Source: Lutibacter flavus | GTDB taxonomy: Bacteria > Bacteroidota > Bacteroidia > Flavobacteriales > Flavobacteriaceae | DNA length: 64,000 nucleotides | Assembly (NCBI RefSeq): GCF_900188355.1 | Contig: NZ_FZNX01000002.1 | Span: forward strand, 310,001 to 374,000 | Direction: 5' to 3' | Part shown: one piece after another, positions 35,347 to 43,675 of the stretch | How the letters are laid out: each line of letters opens with the position of its first letter | How positions within the stretch are numbered: the first letter of the stretch is position 1 | Notes under the pieces: generated by a model | Databases searched by the model: none | What the model was told of the DNA's origin: nothing | Seen by the model: the letters and a program-made list of their open reading frames with translations, nothing else | Translations under genes and position numbers: made by a program

Positions 35347-36021
35347 TTATTTTAATGGAAAATCTCCAGAGCCTAACAAAATAAGAGCTGAAACCAAGTT
35401 AATTAGTAAGATAATTACAACCGGTTTCCAAATAGATTTGTTTCTATAATTTGTAGTTGAAGGTATTTCTTTTTTCCAGAAAAGTTCATATAAAAAATAA
35501 ACGCCAGTAAGACTTGAGACTACTGAAATTAAAATTGCTGTAAAAATAGCGTCAATTGAGGTAAAGTTTGAAATAGCTACTTTTTCTGTGAGATTTAAAA
35601 AAGAATAGACATAATTTAAGATAAATGAATAAACGACTGAACCAATAATAACGTAAAACGCATTATTTTTTTTGTTCAATTGAAATAGGTTCAACGCCAT
35701 TAAAATTCCACCACCAAATACAGAGAATAAAGCGCCAAAAATAAAAATAGATTTGGTACTATAAAGTGCTGTTGATTGGTTTGAGAAACTATTGTTTTCT
35801 TGTTTTGACGAGTCAACGGTTTCTTTTTTAGTAGTTTCTGAAGCAATTAATTCTTGTTTAATTTCTTCTCCATTTTCAACAGGAATCCCTCTTTTTTCAA
35901 GTTCTAAAACAGCTGTAAGGATTGCAAAATCTTGATAATCATCTTTATTAGCAATGTGATTTTTCAATTCAGCATCAGACATTTTCGCCATTTTTATTGC
36001 AAATAAACTTTCTTCACTCAT
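35347..36021 (-). CDS. Hypothetical four-helix membrane protein
   Basis: 224 residues. A soluble N-terminal part (1-85) begins with a helical region of the MSDAELKNHIANKDDYQD type and a Ser/Thr-rich linker; the rest has four hydrophobic helices (about 90-112, 120-140, 152-175 and 198-218). I do not recognise the family. It overlaps the ATP-grasp gene by 4 bp, so the two are translationally coupled and may work together. Confidence 0.65.
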   Translation of the reverse strand: MSEESLFAIKMAKMSDAELKNHIANKDDYQDFAILTAVLELEKRGIPVENGEEIKQELIASETTKKETVDSSKQENNSFSNQSTALYSTKSIFIFGALFSVFGGGILMALNLFQLNKKNNAFYVIIGSVVYSFILNYVYSFLNLTEKVAISNFTSIDAIFTAILISVVSSLTGVYFLYELFWKKEIPSTTNYRNKSIWKPVVIILLINLVSALILLGSGDFPLK

Positions 36022-37193
36022 TCTTTAATTGTTATATATTTTTTTAGGTTTGAAGCTAAAATTTCACTTGTTTCGTCCTCATTATTTATGGAAGTTTCGG
36101 TAAATAAAAATCCAAAAACAGCATATTTTTTAAAATCAACTTTGCGCAAATTTAAGGGTTTTTCAAAGTCTTTTAAAAGTAAGTTGTAATTAAATGCTTT
36201 AATGTTGCTTTCTTTAATTCCAGAATTGTTGTCTAAAACTATTAAATTGTATTTTTTATCTCTTCTGGATTTTAAAATCTCGTTCCAATTTGGTGTTTTT
36301 TCATATAAAAAATGCTCGTAAGAGTTAATACCATAAGCAAAATAGGAAATATCTCCGGTGGTACACCAACCTCCAAAACGAAGTGGATTTATTTCTATTG
36401 GTTGCACTTTACCATTTTCATTAATTCTAACCTCAACGTGCATTGGAAAATTAGTTAACTGAGCTTTTTTACCAACTATTTGAAGAAAAGCTTCAATTTT
36501 AGGCTTGTGTTTTTCTATAATTTCTTTTGAAGTTATATACACTCGATCGCTCACATCTTTGGCAGATGAAAATATGTGGTGCATAATATTTAATACAACT
36601 GGCTCACCATTTTTATTAAAATAACAATCAAAAGCATACTCTTCACCTTCAATAAATTCTTCAATTATAAAATCGGTAACATCAACAACTTCTTTGGGGT
36701 ACATTCCTTTAAAAGTTTCAATTTCCTGATCAATATTTTCAATAATGGTTTTCCATTCACCATGGTTATCAACTTTGTGAACTGCCAAACTAAAAAAACC
36801 AACAGCAGGTTTAATTATAAACGGATACTTTAATTTTGAAGCATCAAATGATTTTAAATCTTCAAATTTTATTCCTTTAAAAAAGTAGTTTGGATAATGA
36901 TCTTTAACCATTTTTCTAAACAAAATTTTATTTTTAAAAAGTTGAATCTGGCCCGGTAATTTTGAGGTTTTTAAATGTTGTTCAATCCAGCTTATTGAAT
37001 TTTCTGAATTGGTATACAACGGATAATTGTCCTGTTTTTCTATGGTTTTTATTGCTTCTTTTTCAGAAATCCAGTTTAAAGAATCATCAGCAATCATAGA
37101 TTTTGCAACTGCAGTTGCTACAATTGGAAAGTTGTTTTCTTTGATAGTTTTCAATAAAAAATCTGAAGCAAAAGGTTTGTCTATTAATATCAT
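36018..37193 (-). CDS. ATP-grasp domain protein
   Basis: 391-residue ATP-grasp ligase-like protein. The central domain shows YPFIIKPAVGFFS (ATP-lysine region), the grasp segment DFIIEEFIEGEEYAFDCYF and the metal-binding segment EVRINENGKVQPIEINPLRFGG. The N-terminal 90 residues form a pre-ATP-grasp Rossmann-like domain. Such enzymes join a carboxylate to an amine or thiol; the substrates here are unknown. No tailoring genes indicate a natural product cluster. It is coupled to the downstream membrane protein by a 4-bp overlap. Confidence 0.82.
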   Translation of the reverse strand: MILIDKPFASDFLLKTIKENNFPIVATAVAKSMIADDSLNWISEKEAIKTIEKQDNYPLYTNSENSISWIEQHLKTSKLPGQIQLFKNKILFRKMVKDHYPNYFFKGIKFEDLKSFDASKLKYPFIIKPAVGFFSLAVHKVDNHGEWKTIIENIDQEIETFKGMYPKEVVDVTDFIIEEFIEGEEYAFDCYFNKNGEPVVLNIMHHIFSSAKDVSDRVYITSKEIIEKHKPKIEAFLQIVGKKAQLTNFPMHVEVRINENGKVQPIEINPLRFGGWCTTGDISYFAYGINSYEHFLYEKTPNWNEILKSRRDKKYNLIVLDNNSGIKESNIKAFNYNLLLKDFEKPLNLRKVDFKKYAVFGFLFTETSINNEDETSEILASNLKKYITIKE

Positions 37194-37258
37194 TTTTAAA
37201 GTATGCTACTTTATAAGTTTATAATGTAAAAATACAATAAAGATTATTAATCATCTAT

Positions 37259-37535
37259 TTAGTCAATGCGCAATAAATGCATTAATCTATGCGTAAAAGG
37301 CGCAAAGAAAATAGCTACCGTGCTTAAAAAACAACACCACTAAAAAGAGCATAAATAGAGGCAAACAACTTGGCCGAATCGGTGAACATTTCATTAACAG
37401 GTCCCATTTCGGTTAAAATCATAGCAGCGTTATAAATGCTATCCACCCAATTTAAATTTCCAATAAAATGATAGCCTAAAACACCTTTTTTGCAAACTCT
37501 TTTGGAGGTAATATATTATGATTCTTTCTTTTCAT
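37259..37535 (-). pseudogene. Frameshifted gene for a small two-helix membrane protein
   Basis: Starting at the ATG 37535, directly after the dienelactone hydrolase stop, the minus strand encodes MKRKNHNILPPKEFAKK and then stops in frame. Adding one base at the A6 run (plus 37486-37491) restores a long conserved-looking stretch (GYHFIGNLNWVDSIYNAAMI, then LTEMGPVNEMFTDSAKLFAS), and adding one base at a second run (plus 37326-37331) restores a helix and an HRLMHLLRID-type end. The repaired protein is 92 residues with two helices, similar in layout to small pore-like families. Either a true pseudogene or two homopolymer sequence errors. Confidence 0.65.
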
Positions 37536-38423
37536 TTATTTAAGTTTCTCTTTAAAAAAATCAATAGTACGTTTCCAGGCTAAATCGGCAGCAATTTTGT
37601 CAAATCTTGGTGTTGTATTGTTATGAAAACCGTGATTTACTTTTGGGTAAAAATGAGCAATATGATCAATGTTATTTGCTTTAAGTACTTTTTCAAATTC
37701 TGGCCAGCCTTCATTTACTCTTGTATCTAATTCGGCATACTGCAACATTAATGGAACCGTTATTTTCTCTGCATCTTCATTTGAGGGTTGTCTTCCATAA
37801 AATGGAACAGCAGCAGCCAATTCAGGAACTTTTACAGCCATCATATTAGAAATCCAGCCGCCAAAACAAAACCCAACAACCCCTATTTTTCCGTTGCAAT
37901 CTTCACTGGATTTTAGGTACTCAAAAGCTGCAATAAAATCTTCCAGCATTTCATTTCTATCTCGTTTTTGTTGTAAAGCTCTTCCATCGTCATCATTTCC
38001 CGGATATCCGCCAAGTGGTGTTAAAGCATCCGGAGCAATGGAAATAAAACCTTCAATGGCTGTTCTCCTGCCAACATCTTCTATATAAGGATTTAGACCT
38101 CTGTTTTCGTGAACAACAATTACACCTGGCAACTTGGCTTTTGCATCACTAGGTTTAGATAACAGCGCACGAATTTTTCCACCACCTTTTGGAGAATTAT
38201 AGGTAATAAATTCCGAAGTTATTCTTGGATCATCTTGTTTAATTTCTTTGGTATCTCTATAATTAGGCGACATAAAACTTAACAGTGATGAAACTGTAAG
38301 TCCGCCAACGGCATAGAGCGACAGTTTTTCAATAAATTGTCTTCGTTCTAATTTATTATGTGCGTAATCATCATATAAATCAAAAATTTCCTGATTAATG
38401 TCTTCTTTCTTTAGTGGCTTCAT
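37536..38423 (-). CDS. Dienelactone hydrolase family protein with twin-arginine-like leader
   Basis: 295-residue alpha/beta hydrolase. The nucleophile is the cysteine of GFCFGGW near residue 187, with Asp in YAELDTRV and His in KVNHGFHNN, the Cys-Asp-His triad of dienelactone hydrolases. An internal ERRQFIEKLSLYAVGGLTV stretch (residues 26-44) looks like a twin-arginine signal, preceded by an unusually long n-region, so export is likely. The broken membrane-protein gene follows with no gap. Confidence 0.83.
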   Translation of the reverse strand: MKPLKKEDINQEIFDLYDDYAHNKLERRQFIEKLSLYAVGGLTVSSLLSFMSPNYRDTKEIKQDDPRITSEFITYNSPKGGGKIRALLSKPSDAKAKLPGVIVVHENRGLNPYIEDVGRRTAIEGFISIAPDALTPLGGYPGNDDDGRALQQKRDRNEMLEDFIAAFEYLKSSEDCNGKIGVVGFCFGGWISNMMAVKVPELAAAVPFYGRQPSNEDAEKITVPLMLQYAELDTRVNEGWPEFEKVLKANNIDHIAHFYPKVNHGFHNNTTPRFDKIAADLAWKRTIDFFKEKLK

Positions 38424-38568
38424 AAAGTGAACTTTTTAGTATTAATTATAGTAGATTTTTAAATATACAAATTAATTTAATACTCGTGTAGTTATATGAA
38501 ATATAAACAGTTACCAATTTAAACTTTTAATTATTATTGAAATTGATTGCTGTTTGTTTTAGCAACTG

Positions 38569-40002
38569 TTATTTAGGTAATATAGTTACAATTATTCTTT
38601 TATATCTAGATAATGACGGTATTCCTTTGTCAGTAACTTTCAGTATAAAGTGAGCAGTTTCTATTTTATCTACTATAGGAGCTTTCGCATTAGCAAGATG
38701 CACATTCTCGGCTCCTCCAATTTTTATAGGTTTTTTGTAGGTTCCAGCTTCTGGGTAATTAAACCAAAGAAAACTGATATTATCACCATCAGGATCAGTT
38801 GAAGAAAAGGCATCGAAACTTATATTTTCTCCGGATTTTACAGTTATGTTTTCTGAATGACTTAATACAGGTACCGGTGGATGATTGGCTTCCTTAAAAC
38901 TTTTTGTACACCAATCCATACGAGCGGCAAAATCATTTTGAAAATCATCTCTCCAACGCCATAATGAAACTTTATTGTTGGTGAAAGTAACAGTATCTTG
39001 TTTTACTGATCTTCCAAATTCTTTGGGAGTATACGGAGTATAACTTTCAACGGCATCTGTCCATATTTCACGTGTTTCAGGTTCAAAAGGAACTCCTGAA
39101 CCTCCCTTTTTCTGTTTGCTAAAATCGGGTTTGTACAATTCGTATCGTCCTCCCCAACCGCCCCATTCCGGGTGTTCTGCTACATTTAATCCGTTAGGTA
39201 TTAATGATAAAAACGATGGAGTATCTCCTTCCACTCCCCAAGCTACATCTGGATAGGCTGCTCCTAAAACACTATGATTTTGTTGAATGTTTTTTGCGAG
39301 CCAATTATTACTAATTTTATCGTTATTTATTCCTTTTATTACACTATTAATTGCAACCCATGTTGCACTACCATAATCATCTCCAGGGCTAACGATGTAA
39401 AATAAGTTAGGAAAATTATTTCTAATCCAAATACCACTATCGTCTTGATCAGAGATGGTATAAACTCTAAGTTTTGCAATCAGTTTTTTTGCTTCGGATG
39501 CTGATTTTGTATTTTTAATTTTATAAAGTGCTTGTGCTAAATTATTTGAGCCTCCCCAAACAGGAATCCATAATGGACGCTCGTCTTTTTCTTCCAATAC
39601 TTTTATAATCCAGTTAGAACCTTCTGAATCTTTTCCTTCGCCAACTCCTAGCATGCCATATTTTGGCAAGCCTTTTTTAACGAGTTTTAAAAGCGTTTCT
39701 TTAGTGGGAAATCCAGCTTCATGTTTTGTAAGGTTTGGTTGAACTTCACCATAGGCTTCAATTACTTTTACAATAGATTCAGGATCAATTCTTGTTTTAT
39801 GCCAACAAGAAGTAGTTGCAATTAAACCCTTAATGTCAATTTGATTTGAATATAAAAATAAACGAACCAAAGATTGCGTATCGTCCGGGTCTGCTTCAAT
39901 ATCTGTTAATATTATTACACGGTGTTTTTGAGCTACTTGGGCAAAAAGAGATTGCGTACCTAGGATACATAAAAAAGCAACTAAATAGAAAGTATTTTTC
40001 AT
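38569..40002 (-). CDS. DUF1593 (nucleoside hydrolase-like) secreted protein
   Basis: 477 residues with a signal peptide (1-21, ending SLFAQ). The first domain has DIEADPDDTQSLVRLF near residue 34, the acidic metal motif of nucleoside-hydrolase-like DUF1593 proteins, and PVWGGSNNLAQALY. A C-terminal Ig-like/Cadherin-type module (PPVPVLSHSENITVKSGENI onward) follows. DUF1593 proteins are found with plant-polysaccharide genes and the C-terminal part is described as sugar-binding. No polysaccharide locus is seen here. Confidence 0.8.
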   Translation of the reverse strand: MKNTFYLVAFLCILGTQSLFAQVAQKHRVIILTDIEADPDDTQSLVRLFLYSNQIDIKGLIATTSCWHKTRIDPESIVKVIEAYGEVQPNLTKHEAGFPTKETLLKLVKKGLPKYGMLGVGEGKDSEGSNWIIKVLEEKDERPLWIPVWGGSNNLAQALYKIKNTKSASEAKKLIAKLRVYTISDQDDSGIWIRNNFPNLFYIVSPGDDYGSATWVAINSVIKGINNDKISNNWLAKNIQQNHSVLGAAYPDVAWGVEGDTPSFLSLIPNGLNVAEHPEWGGWGGRYELYKPDFSKQKKGGSGVPFEPETREIWTDAVESYTPYTPKEFGRSVKQDTVTFTNNKVSLWRWRDDFQNDFAARMDWCTKSFKEANHPPVPVLSHSENITVKSGENISFDAFSSTDPDGDNISFLWFNYPEAGTYKKPIKIGGAENVHLANAKAPIVDKIETAHFILKVTDKGIPSLSRYKRIIVTILPK

Positions 40003-40220
40003 AATTTTAATTAACAGTTATTCTAACTTTAAAAGTATTAAAAATTTACATCTTTTGTTTAAACTTTTTAGCTTATATCTTTAATAATGCAATCAGTATT
40101 TTGTATTCTTACTTTAATTATTCTAAATAATTTATATTGGGGGAAGTATGAGATATATGAGTTACTAATGAAAGATTAATAACCCTTGTGTTTACGGTTT
40201 CTTATTTTTGATGTTAGTAT
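40003..40220. other. Gene-free gap
   Basis: Very AT-rich interval without an evident gene, RNA or convincing hairpin; it contains the upstream region of the DUF1593 gene. Confidence 0.5.
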
Positions 40221-40856
40221 TTAATTGTTATTTTTAAGCTCTTTTTTAAATAGAACTGCAAGGAGTAACATTGCCAATGGAGCTGTAATTCCCCAAGGAG
40301 CGCCTAATAAAAGTAATTTTTCTGAAAAGGTAGGGTAGAAGTATACAATTGAAATTAAAGGAATTGTAAGGGCATTGGCTATAAATGAAATTTTAACCCA
40401 TTTTTGAAAACCTTTTTTTGAAAAAACAGGTACGGCTATTAAAGTTGCCAATCCCATAAAAATGTAACCAATGGCGTCATAATCCCAAAATAGCGAATGT
40501 GGTGTTTGTTCGAGAATTTGAATTTCATGTACGGCACCTTTAATTTTCATAGGAATTACTGTTGCCAGTTGCACAACATAATTTGCAATTACAAATACGG
40601 CATAAATTATTGAAAATATAAGAGCTGCGTGACTCCATATCTTTTTTTTAACAGGTGTTATATAATGAAGTGCAAGTATTTCTAATACAAAAGGAATAAC
40701 AATGCAAAGAGAAGTGCCATAAATTAAAATTTCATCCATTGGAAAACGTAGAACACGTATTATCTGCAATATTTGAACAACTAAAAACAGCAAGGTTGCT
40801 ATAAAAGCCATTAATCCAGACCAATAACCAATTTTATATATTGTTTTATTTACCAT
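40221..40856 (-). CDS. Six-helix integral membrane protein (DUF4386-like)
   Basis: 211-residue protein with about six hydrophobic segments. The order of helices and the segments IYKIGYWSGLMAFIATL, ILALHYI and YIFMGLATL resemble DUF4386-type proteins, but I cannot confirm that. It is the last gene of a three-gene set behind the C_GCAxxG_C_C gene, so it may share FNR-type control with it. Confidence 0.6.
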   Translation of the reverse strand: MVNKTIYKIGYWSGLMAFIATLLFLVVQILQIIRVLRFPMDEILIYGTSLCIVIPFVLEILALHYITPVKKKIWSHAALIFSIIYAVFVIANYVVQLATVIPMKIKGAVHEIQILEQTPHSLFWDYDAIGYIFMGLATLIAVPVFSKKGFQKWVKISFIANALTIPLISIVYFYPTFSEKLLLLGAPWGITAPLAMLLLAVLFKKELKNNN

Positions 40857-40919
40857 TTTACTAAAATTTTAAATTATTACCAATCTGCACTATAAACGTG
40901 ATACGTTTTCAATAAAACC

Positions 40920-41414
40920 TTACCGAGTTACTTTCTTAGTTTTAGATATCCAAAGGAAATTCAAGTCATTATTTTTTAGAATAAAATAGATTGCTAAAGC
41001 TGCTATTAGGGATGAAGGAAAGCCAGAACCAATACCAAGAGGTGCAATTGCCAGAAAAAAAACGATGGCTCCAAAACACGCAATTTTAACAATCCGCCCT
41101 TTTAGAAATAATCCTATTGCTATTATACCCTGCCCAATTGCGATAAGTGAAACCATTGTAATAATATGCGATTTAAACCATCCATTAATAAAATTAGCGT
41201 ATAAACTAAAAGGAGTAAGTGCTGCATAATTCAAATAATTACTAGGATTATTGTGAGCAGTAGTGTAGTTTAACCAACAAGCCCACATAAACAATATGGC
41301 AAAAAGCAAACGTGAAATTGTTGTTTTTTTAAGAGATAGTATTAAAACGATAACAGCAATTGTATTTGAAAAAATCCAAGGAATAAAATATTCTCTTAAC
41401 AAATCCATATGCAT
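40920..41414 (-). CDS. Hypothetical integral membrane protein
   Basis: 164 residues with four to five hydrophobic helices and a charged C-terminus (SKTKKVTR). Family not recognised. It begins 14 bp after the C_GCAxxG_C_C gene and so is probably co-transcribed with it from the FNR-type promoter near 42.3 kb. Confidence 0.6.
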   Translation of the reverse strand: MHMDLLREYFIPWIFSNTIAVIVLILSLKKTTISRLLFAILFMWACWLNYTTAHNNPSNYLNYAALTPFSLYANFINGWFKSHIITMVSLIAIGQGIIAIGLFLKGRIVKIACFGAIVFFLAIAPLGIGSGFPSSLIAALAIYFILKNNDLNFLWISKTKKVTR

Positions 41415-41428
41415 AGTAAATTTATTAA

Positions 41429-42271
41429 TTAGGACTCAGCAAGTGTATTGATGAGTTTGGCACAACCACCTTTTTTAATAAATGATGTGTGATCATCAAA
41501 ATTCATAAAATGTTCTCCTGAGATATCAGAACATAAAATTTTTGAATCTGTTGCAAAGTAAAATGCTTCTAATACGTTTTTTAAATCTGGATTTTTTAAC
41601 GGCGAGCTCTTTTCTTCTTCTCTGCACCATTCAAGAGATTTTATCCAAATTGCTGCACTTAAAGCACCGCAACCAGAACCACTTAAACCCAGTCCGCCAG
41701 CAAAACCTGCTACCATCATCATTTCTTCTGTGCTTGCACCCATTTTTTTTGCAACCTCTGTAGCGCAGCTAACGCAAATTTTAGATAAATAGGTTTCCTT
41801 ATTTGTCAAACCTTCAATAGCCGATTGTACAGCTTCCGGAGCCCATTTTTCGGCCAAATTATAACAGTGTAAGAATCTTCCAGAGAAAAAATACTTTGCA
41901 AAACTCAATTTATTAGAAAAATCACATTTAGTAATTTCTCTACAGTTAATTGTTTGTTCTCTTTTTATAAATGATTCCATGATACTTTGTGTAGCATTTA
42001 TAGCAACACAAATAGCTTGATTTTGGTTGTTGCATTTGCGATACGCTTCGGCACCAACAGCTAAGGAAGCTCCCCAAAGCATACCGCATTGATACCCTTG
42101 CTGCATAATACCACCAGCCAATGGATCGGAAGCACGCTCTTCTTGTTCTTTTGGGTGACCAAATTCTCGATTTAAAATATAAAAGAACGTACGAGAACAG
42201 GTTCCTAACTTTCTAAATACTTTTTTCCCGTCTTTAGGACCATCTTTAATATTATATATAGTTGAATCCAT
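41429..42271 (-). CDS. Duplicated C_GCAxxG_C_C family redox-type protein
   Basis: 280 residues with two copies of the C_GCAxxG_C_C core: QGYQCGMLWGASLAVG (Cys62) followed by Cys80, Cys88 and Cys110/116, and GGLGLSGSGCGALSAAIW (Cys201) preceded by KICVSCA (Cys166, Cys169). The family is thought to be redox-active or metal/haem-associated, often in anaerobic metabolism; function unproven. Its promoter has an FNR-type palindrome at -41 (42329-42340) and a near-consensus -7 box, consistent with low-oxygen expression. Confidence 0.8.
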   Translation of the reverse strand: MDSTIYNIKDGPKDGKKVFRKLGTCSRTFFYILNREFGHPKEQEERASDPLAGGIMQQGYQCGMLWGASLAVGAEAYRKCNNQNQAICVAINATQSIMESFIKREQTINCREITKCDFSNKLSFAKYFFSGRFLHCYNLAEKWAPEAVQSAIEGLTNKETYLSKICVSCATEVAKKMGASTEEMMMVAGFAGGLGLSGSGCGALSAAIWIKSLEWCREEEKSSPLKNPDLKNVLEAFYFATDSKILCSDISGEHFMNFDDHTSFIKKGGCAKLINTLAES

Positions 42272-42297
42272 TTTAAATATTCTTTTGGGTATAACAA

Positions 42298-42305
42298 GAA
42301 AGATA
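42298..42305 (-). promoter_or_regulatory. -7 box of the C_GCAxxG_C_C operon
   Basis: Minus-strand TATCTTTC matches TAnnTTTG at five of six fixed positions. Its centre is exactly 33 bp from the centre of the FNR-type site. Confidence 0.55.
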
Positions 42306-42328
42306 AAAAGGGATAAAATGTAATCAAA

Positions 42329-42340
42329 TGATATTGATCA
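42329..42340. promoter_or_regulatory. FNR-type site (1)
   Basis: TGAT-ATTG-ATCA, matching the TTGAT-N4-ATCAA half-site pattern of CRP/FNR-family regulators. Predicted position about -41 for the operon starting at 42271. Confidence 0.6.
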
Positions 42341-42467
42341 GTTTATATATACGTTTTAATTGCTTATAAAGGGTTAGTATATGGAAAGTTGAGGTTTGAA
42401 AATAAAATTTACTGTTGTTTTAATTTGGTATTTTTTCTTGTATAGTTGCAGGTTTCTTTCTTATTGA

Positions 42468-42980
42468 TTATTTATTTTTATTAAACAAAAGATCAGCTGG
42501 GCAGCCTAGTTCCTTCTGTTTACAATATTTACAGGTCAATTGCCCACGAATATAACTATTACCTATTGTTATTAATATAATTAGCAACAACAATTCAACT
42601 AATAGAATACAATCAAATTTTAAAATTAAAAGAACAATCCCAATAACTATAGGTATTAATGATAGTAGCATATCTGGAATCATATCTTTCCAAGTTATGC
42701 GCTTAATACAGAATTTAGAAATATCACCTTTTTTAAAAAACCATGAACTAATTTTACCTTTTCCAAATCCACAAATCTTACCCCAATAATAATAATTTGT
42801 ACAACGTTTTTTTATCAGCCTGTATTCAAAAAATAAAATATACAATAAAAACAGCAATGAAAAAACGAATCCTAATCTAAAAATGATGAGAAAGCCTAGT
42901 ACATAAATGGCCAAAGAAACTAAATTTGAAAGTATTACGATCCTAATCGGGTAGTTTTTATAACTTTTTATGGTTTCCAT
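42468..42980 (-). CDS. Membrane protein with C-terminal Cys-rich motif
   Basis: 170 residues with two pairs of hydrophobic helices (about 14-50 and 102-140) and a cytoplasmic-type tail C150-x2-C153-x6-C160 in LTCKYCKQKELGCPADLL, a likely zinc or metal site. Cys60, Cys70 and Cys91 lie in the central loop. The tail sequence is one I associate with small Bacteroidota membrane proteins, without known role. A type B repeat precedes it on the same strand. Confidence 0.65.
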   Translation of the reverse strand: METIKSYKNYPIRIVILSNLVSLAIYVLGFLIIFRLGFVFSLLFLLYILFFEYRLIKKRCTNYYYWGKICGFGKGKISSWFFKKGDISKFCIKRITWKDMIPDMLLSLIPIVIGIVLLILKFDCILLVELLLLIILITIGNSYIRGQLTCKYCKQKELGCPADLLFNKNK

Positions 42981-43060
42981 ATCTCAATAATTTATGTTGC
43001 TTTATTTTATTCAATTGCAACGTTAGCGATTATGGGTGATTGGGTTTTGAAATCGTAATT

Positions 43061-43133
43061 TAGTACTATTTAAATTTAATGCTTTTTTGTTTTAGAAACA
43101 ACCTGTATTACTGCATTTAGCTAAATTATGGTG
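43061..43133. repeat. Dispersed intergenic repeat, type B copy 1
   Basis: About 73 bp that align with 43590-43661 at roughly two thirds of positions (shared TGTTTTAGnAACAA and TTACTG cores). The sequence continues to 43020 with a CGTTAGCGATTATGGG end. It lies upstream of the 170-residue membrane protein. Confidence 0.5.
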
Positions 43134-43157
43134 TGTTTTAGCTATTAAATTGTCTTT

Positions 43158-43580
43158 TTAAAGATTTTTATCAATAGCAATTCTTATAAAAAGGAGGGAT
43201 AAAATAATTGTAATTGGGGTAAAAATTAGGGTTTCTAAAGCGTTTATCGATTGTAAATTCCCAAGGGTGTTTAAAGCGAAAAATGCTGCAAAAAACCAAA
43301 GCAACACAGTTATTAAAATTTTGGGAATGTTTAATTTTATATAATTGCCTTTTATAGCAACAACAAAAATAATGAGTAGCGTAATTAATACGCCTATAGA
43401 CTCAAAAACCAACATTTGCTTTTTGCTTTCCAGTCTGCCTCCCCAGGCATATTGATAAGAAATAACACCACTTAGTATTAGCAAATGGTAAATTAACATG
43501 CAACTTAAAAGTACAATTATAGTTTTAATTGCAACTTTAAAATTGATATATTTAAGTACTCGCATATGATAATAAAACAT
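43158..43580 (-). CDS. Hypothetical four-helix membrane protein
   Basis: 140 residues, four hydrophobic helices (about 15-35, 55-75, 85-105 and 115-135) with short loops; no recognised family. The start may be ATG 43580 or the ATG of MRVLKYINFK 15 bp later. It lies between two copies of the type B repeat in the accessory island. Confidence 0.55.
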   Translation of the reverse strand: MFYYHMRVLKYINFKVAIKTIIVLLSCMLIYHLLILSGVISYQYAWGGRLESKKQMLVFESIGVLITLLIIFVVAIKGNYIKLNIPKILITVLLWFFAAFFALNTLGNLQSINALETLIFTPITIILSLLFIRIAIDKNL

Positions 43581-43589
43581 CTAAATTTT

Positions 43590-43661
43590 GTTACTTAAAT
43601 TTAGGGTTTTTATGTTTTAGGAACAAGCTATTTTACTGAATTAAGCAATTTTTTTATGCGT
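43590..43661. repeat. Dispersed intergenic repeat, type B copy 2
   Basis: Second copy of the element at 43061-43133, shorter at one end. It connects the restriction endonuclease gene with the 140-residue membrane protein and begins next to the inverted-repeat end GTTGGGCG at 43665-43672. Confidence 0.5.
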
Positions 43662-43664
43662 ATT

Positions 43665-43672
43665 GTTGGGCG
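43665..43672 (+). repeat. Left end of the nuclease cassette
   Basis: GTTGGGCG, the exact reverse complement of CGCCCAAC at 44823-44830; the pair brackets only the Mrr-like nuclease gene. GTTGGGC fits the integron core consensus GTTRRRY. Confidence 0.55.
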
Positions 43673-43675
43673 TTG

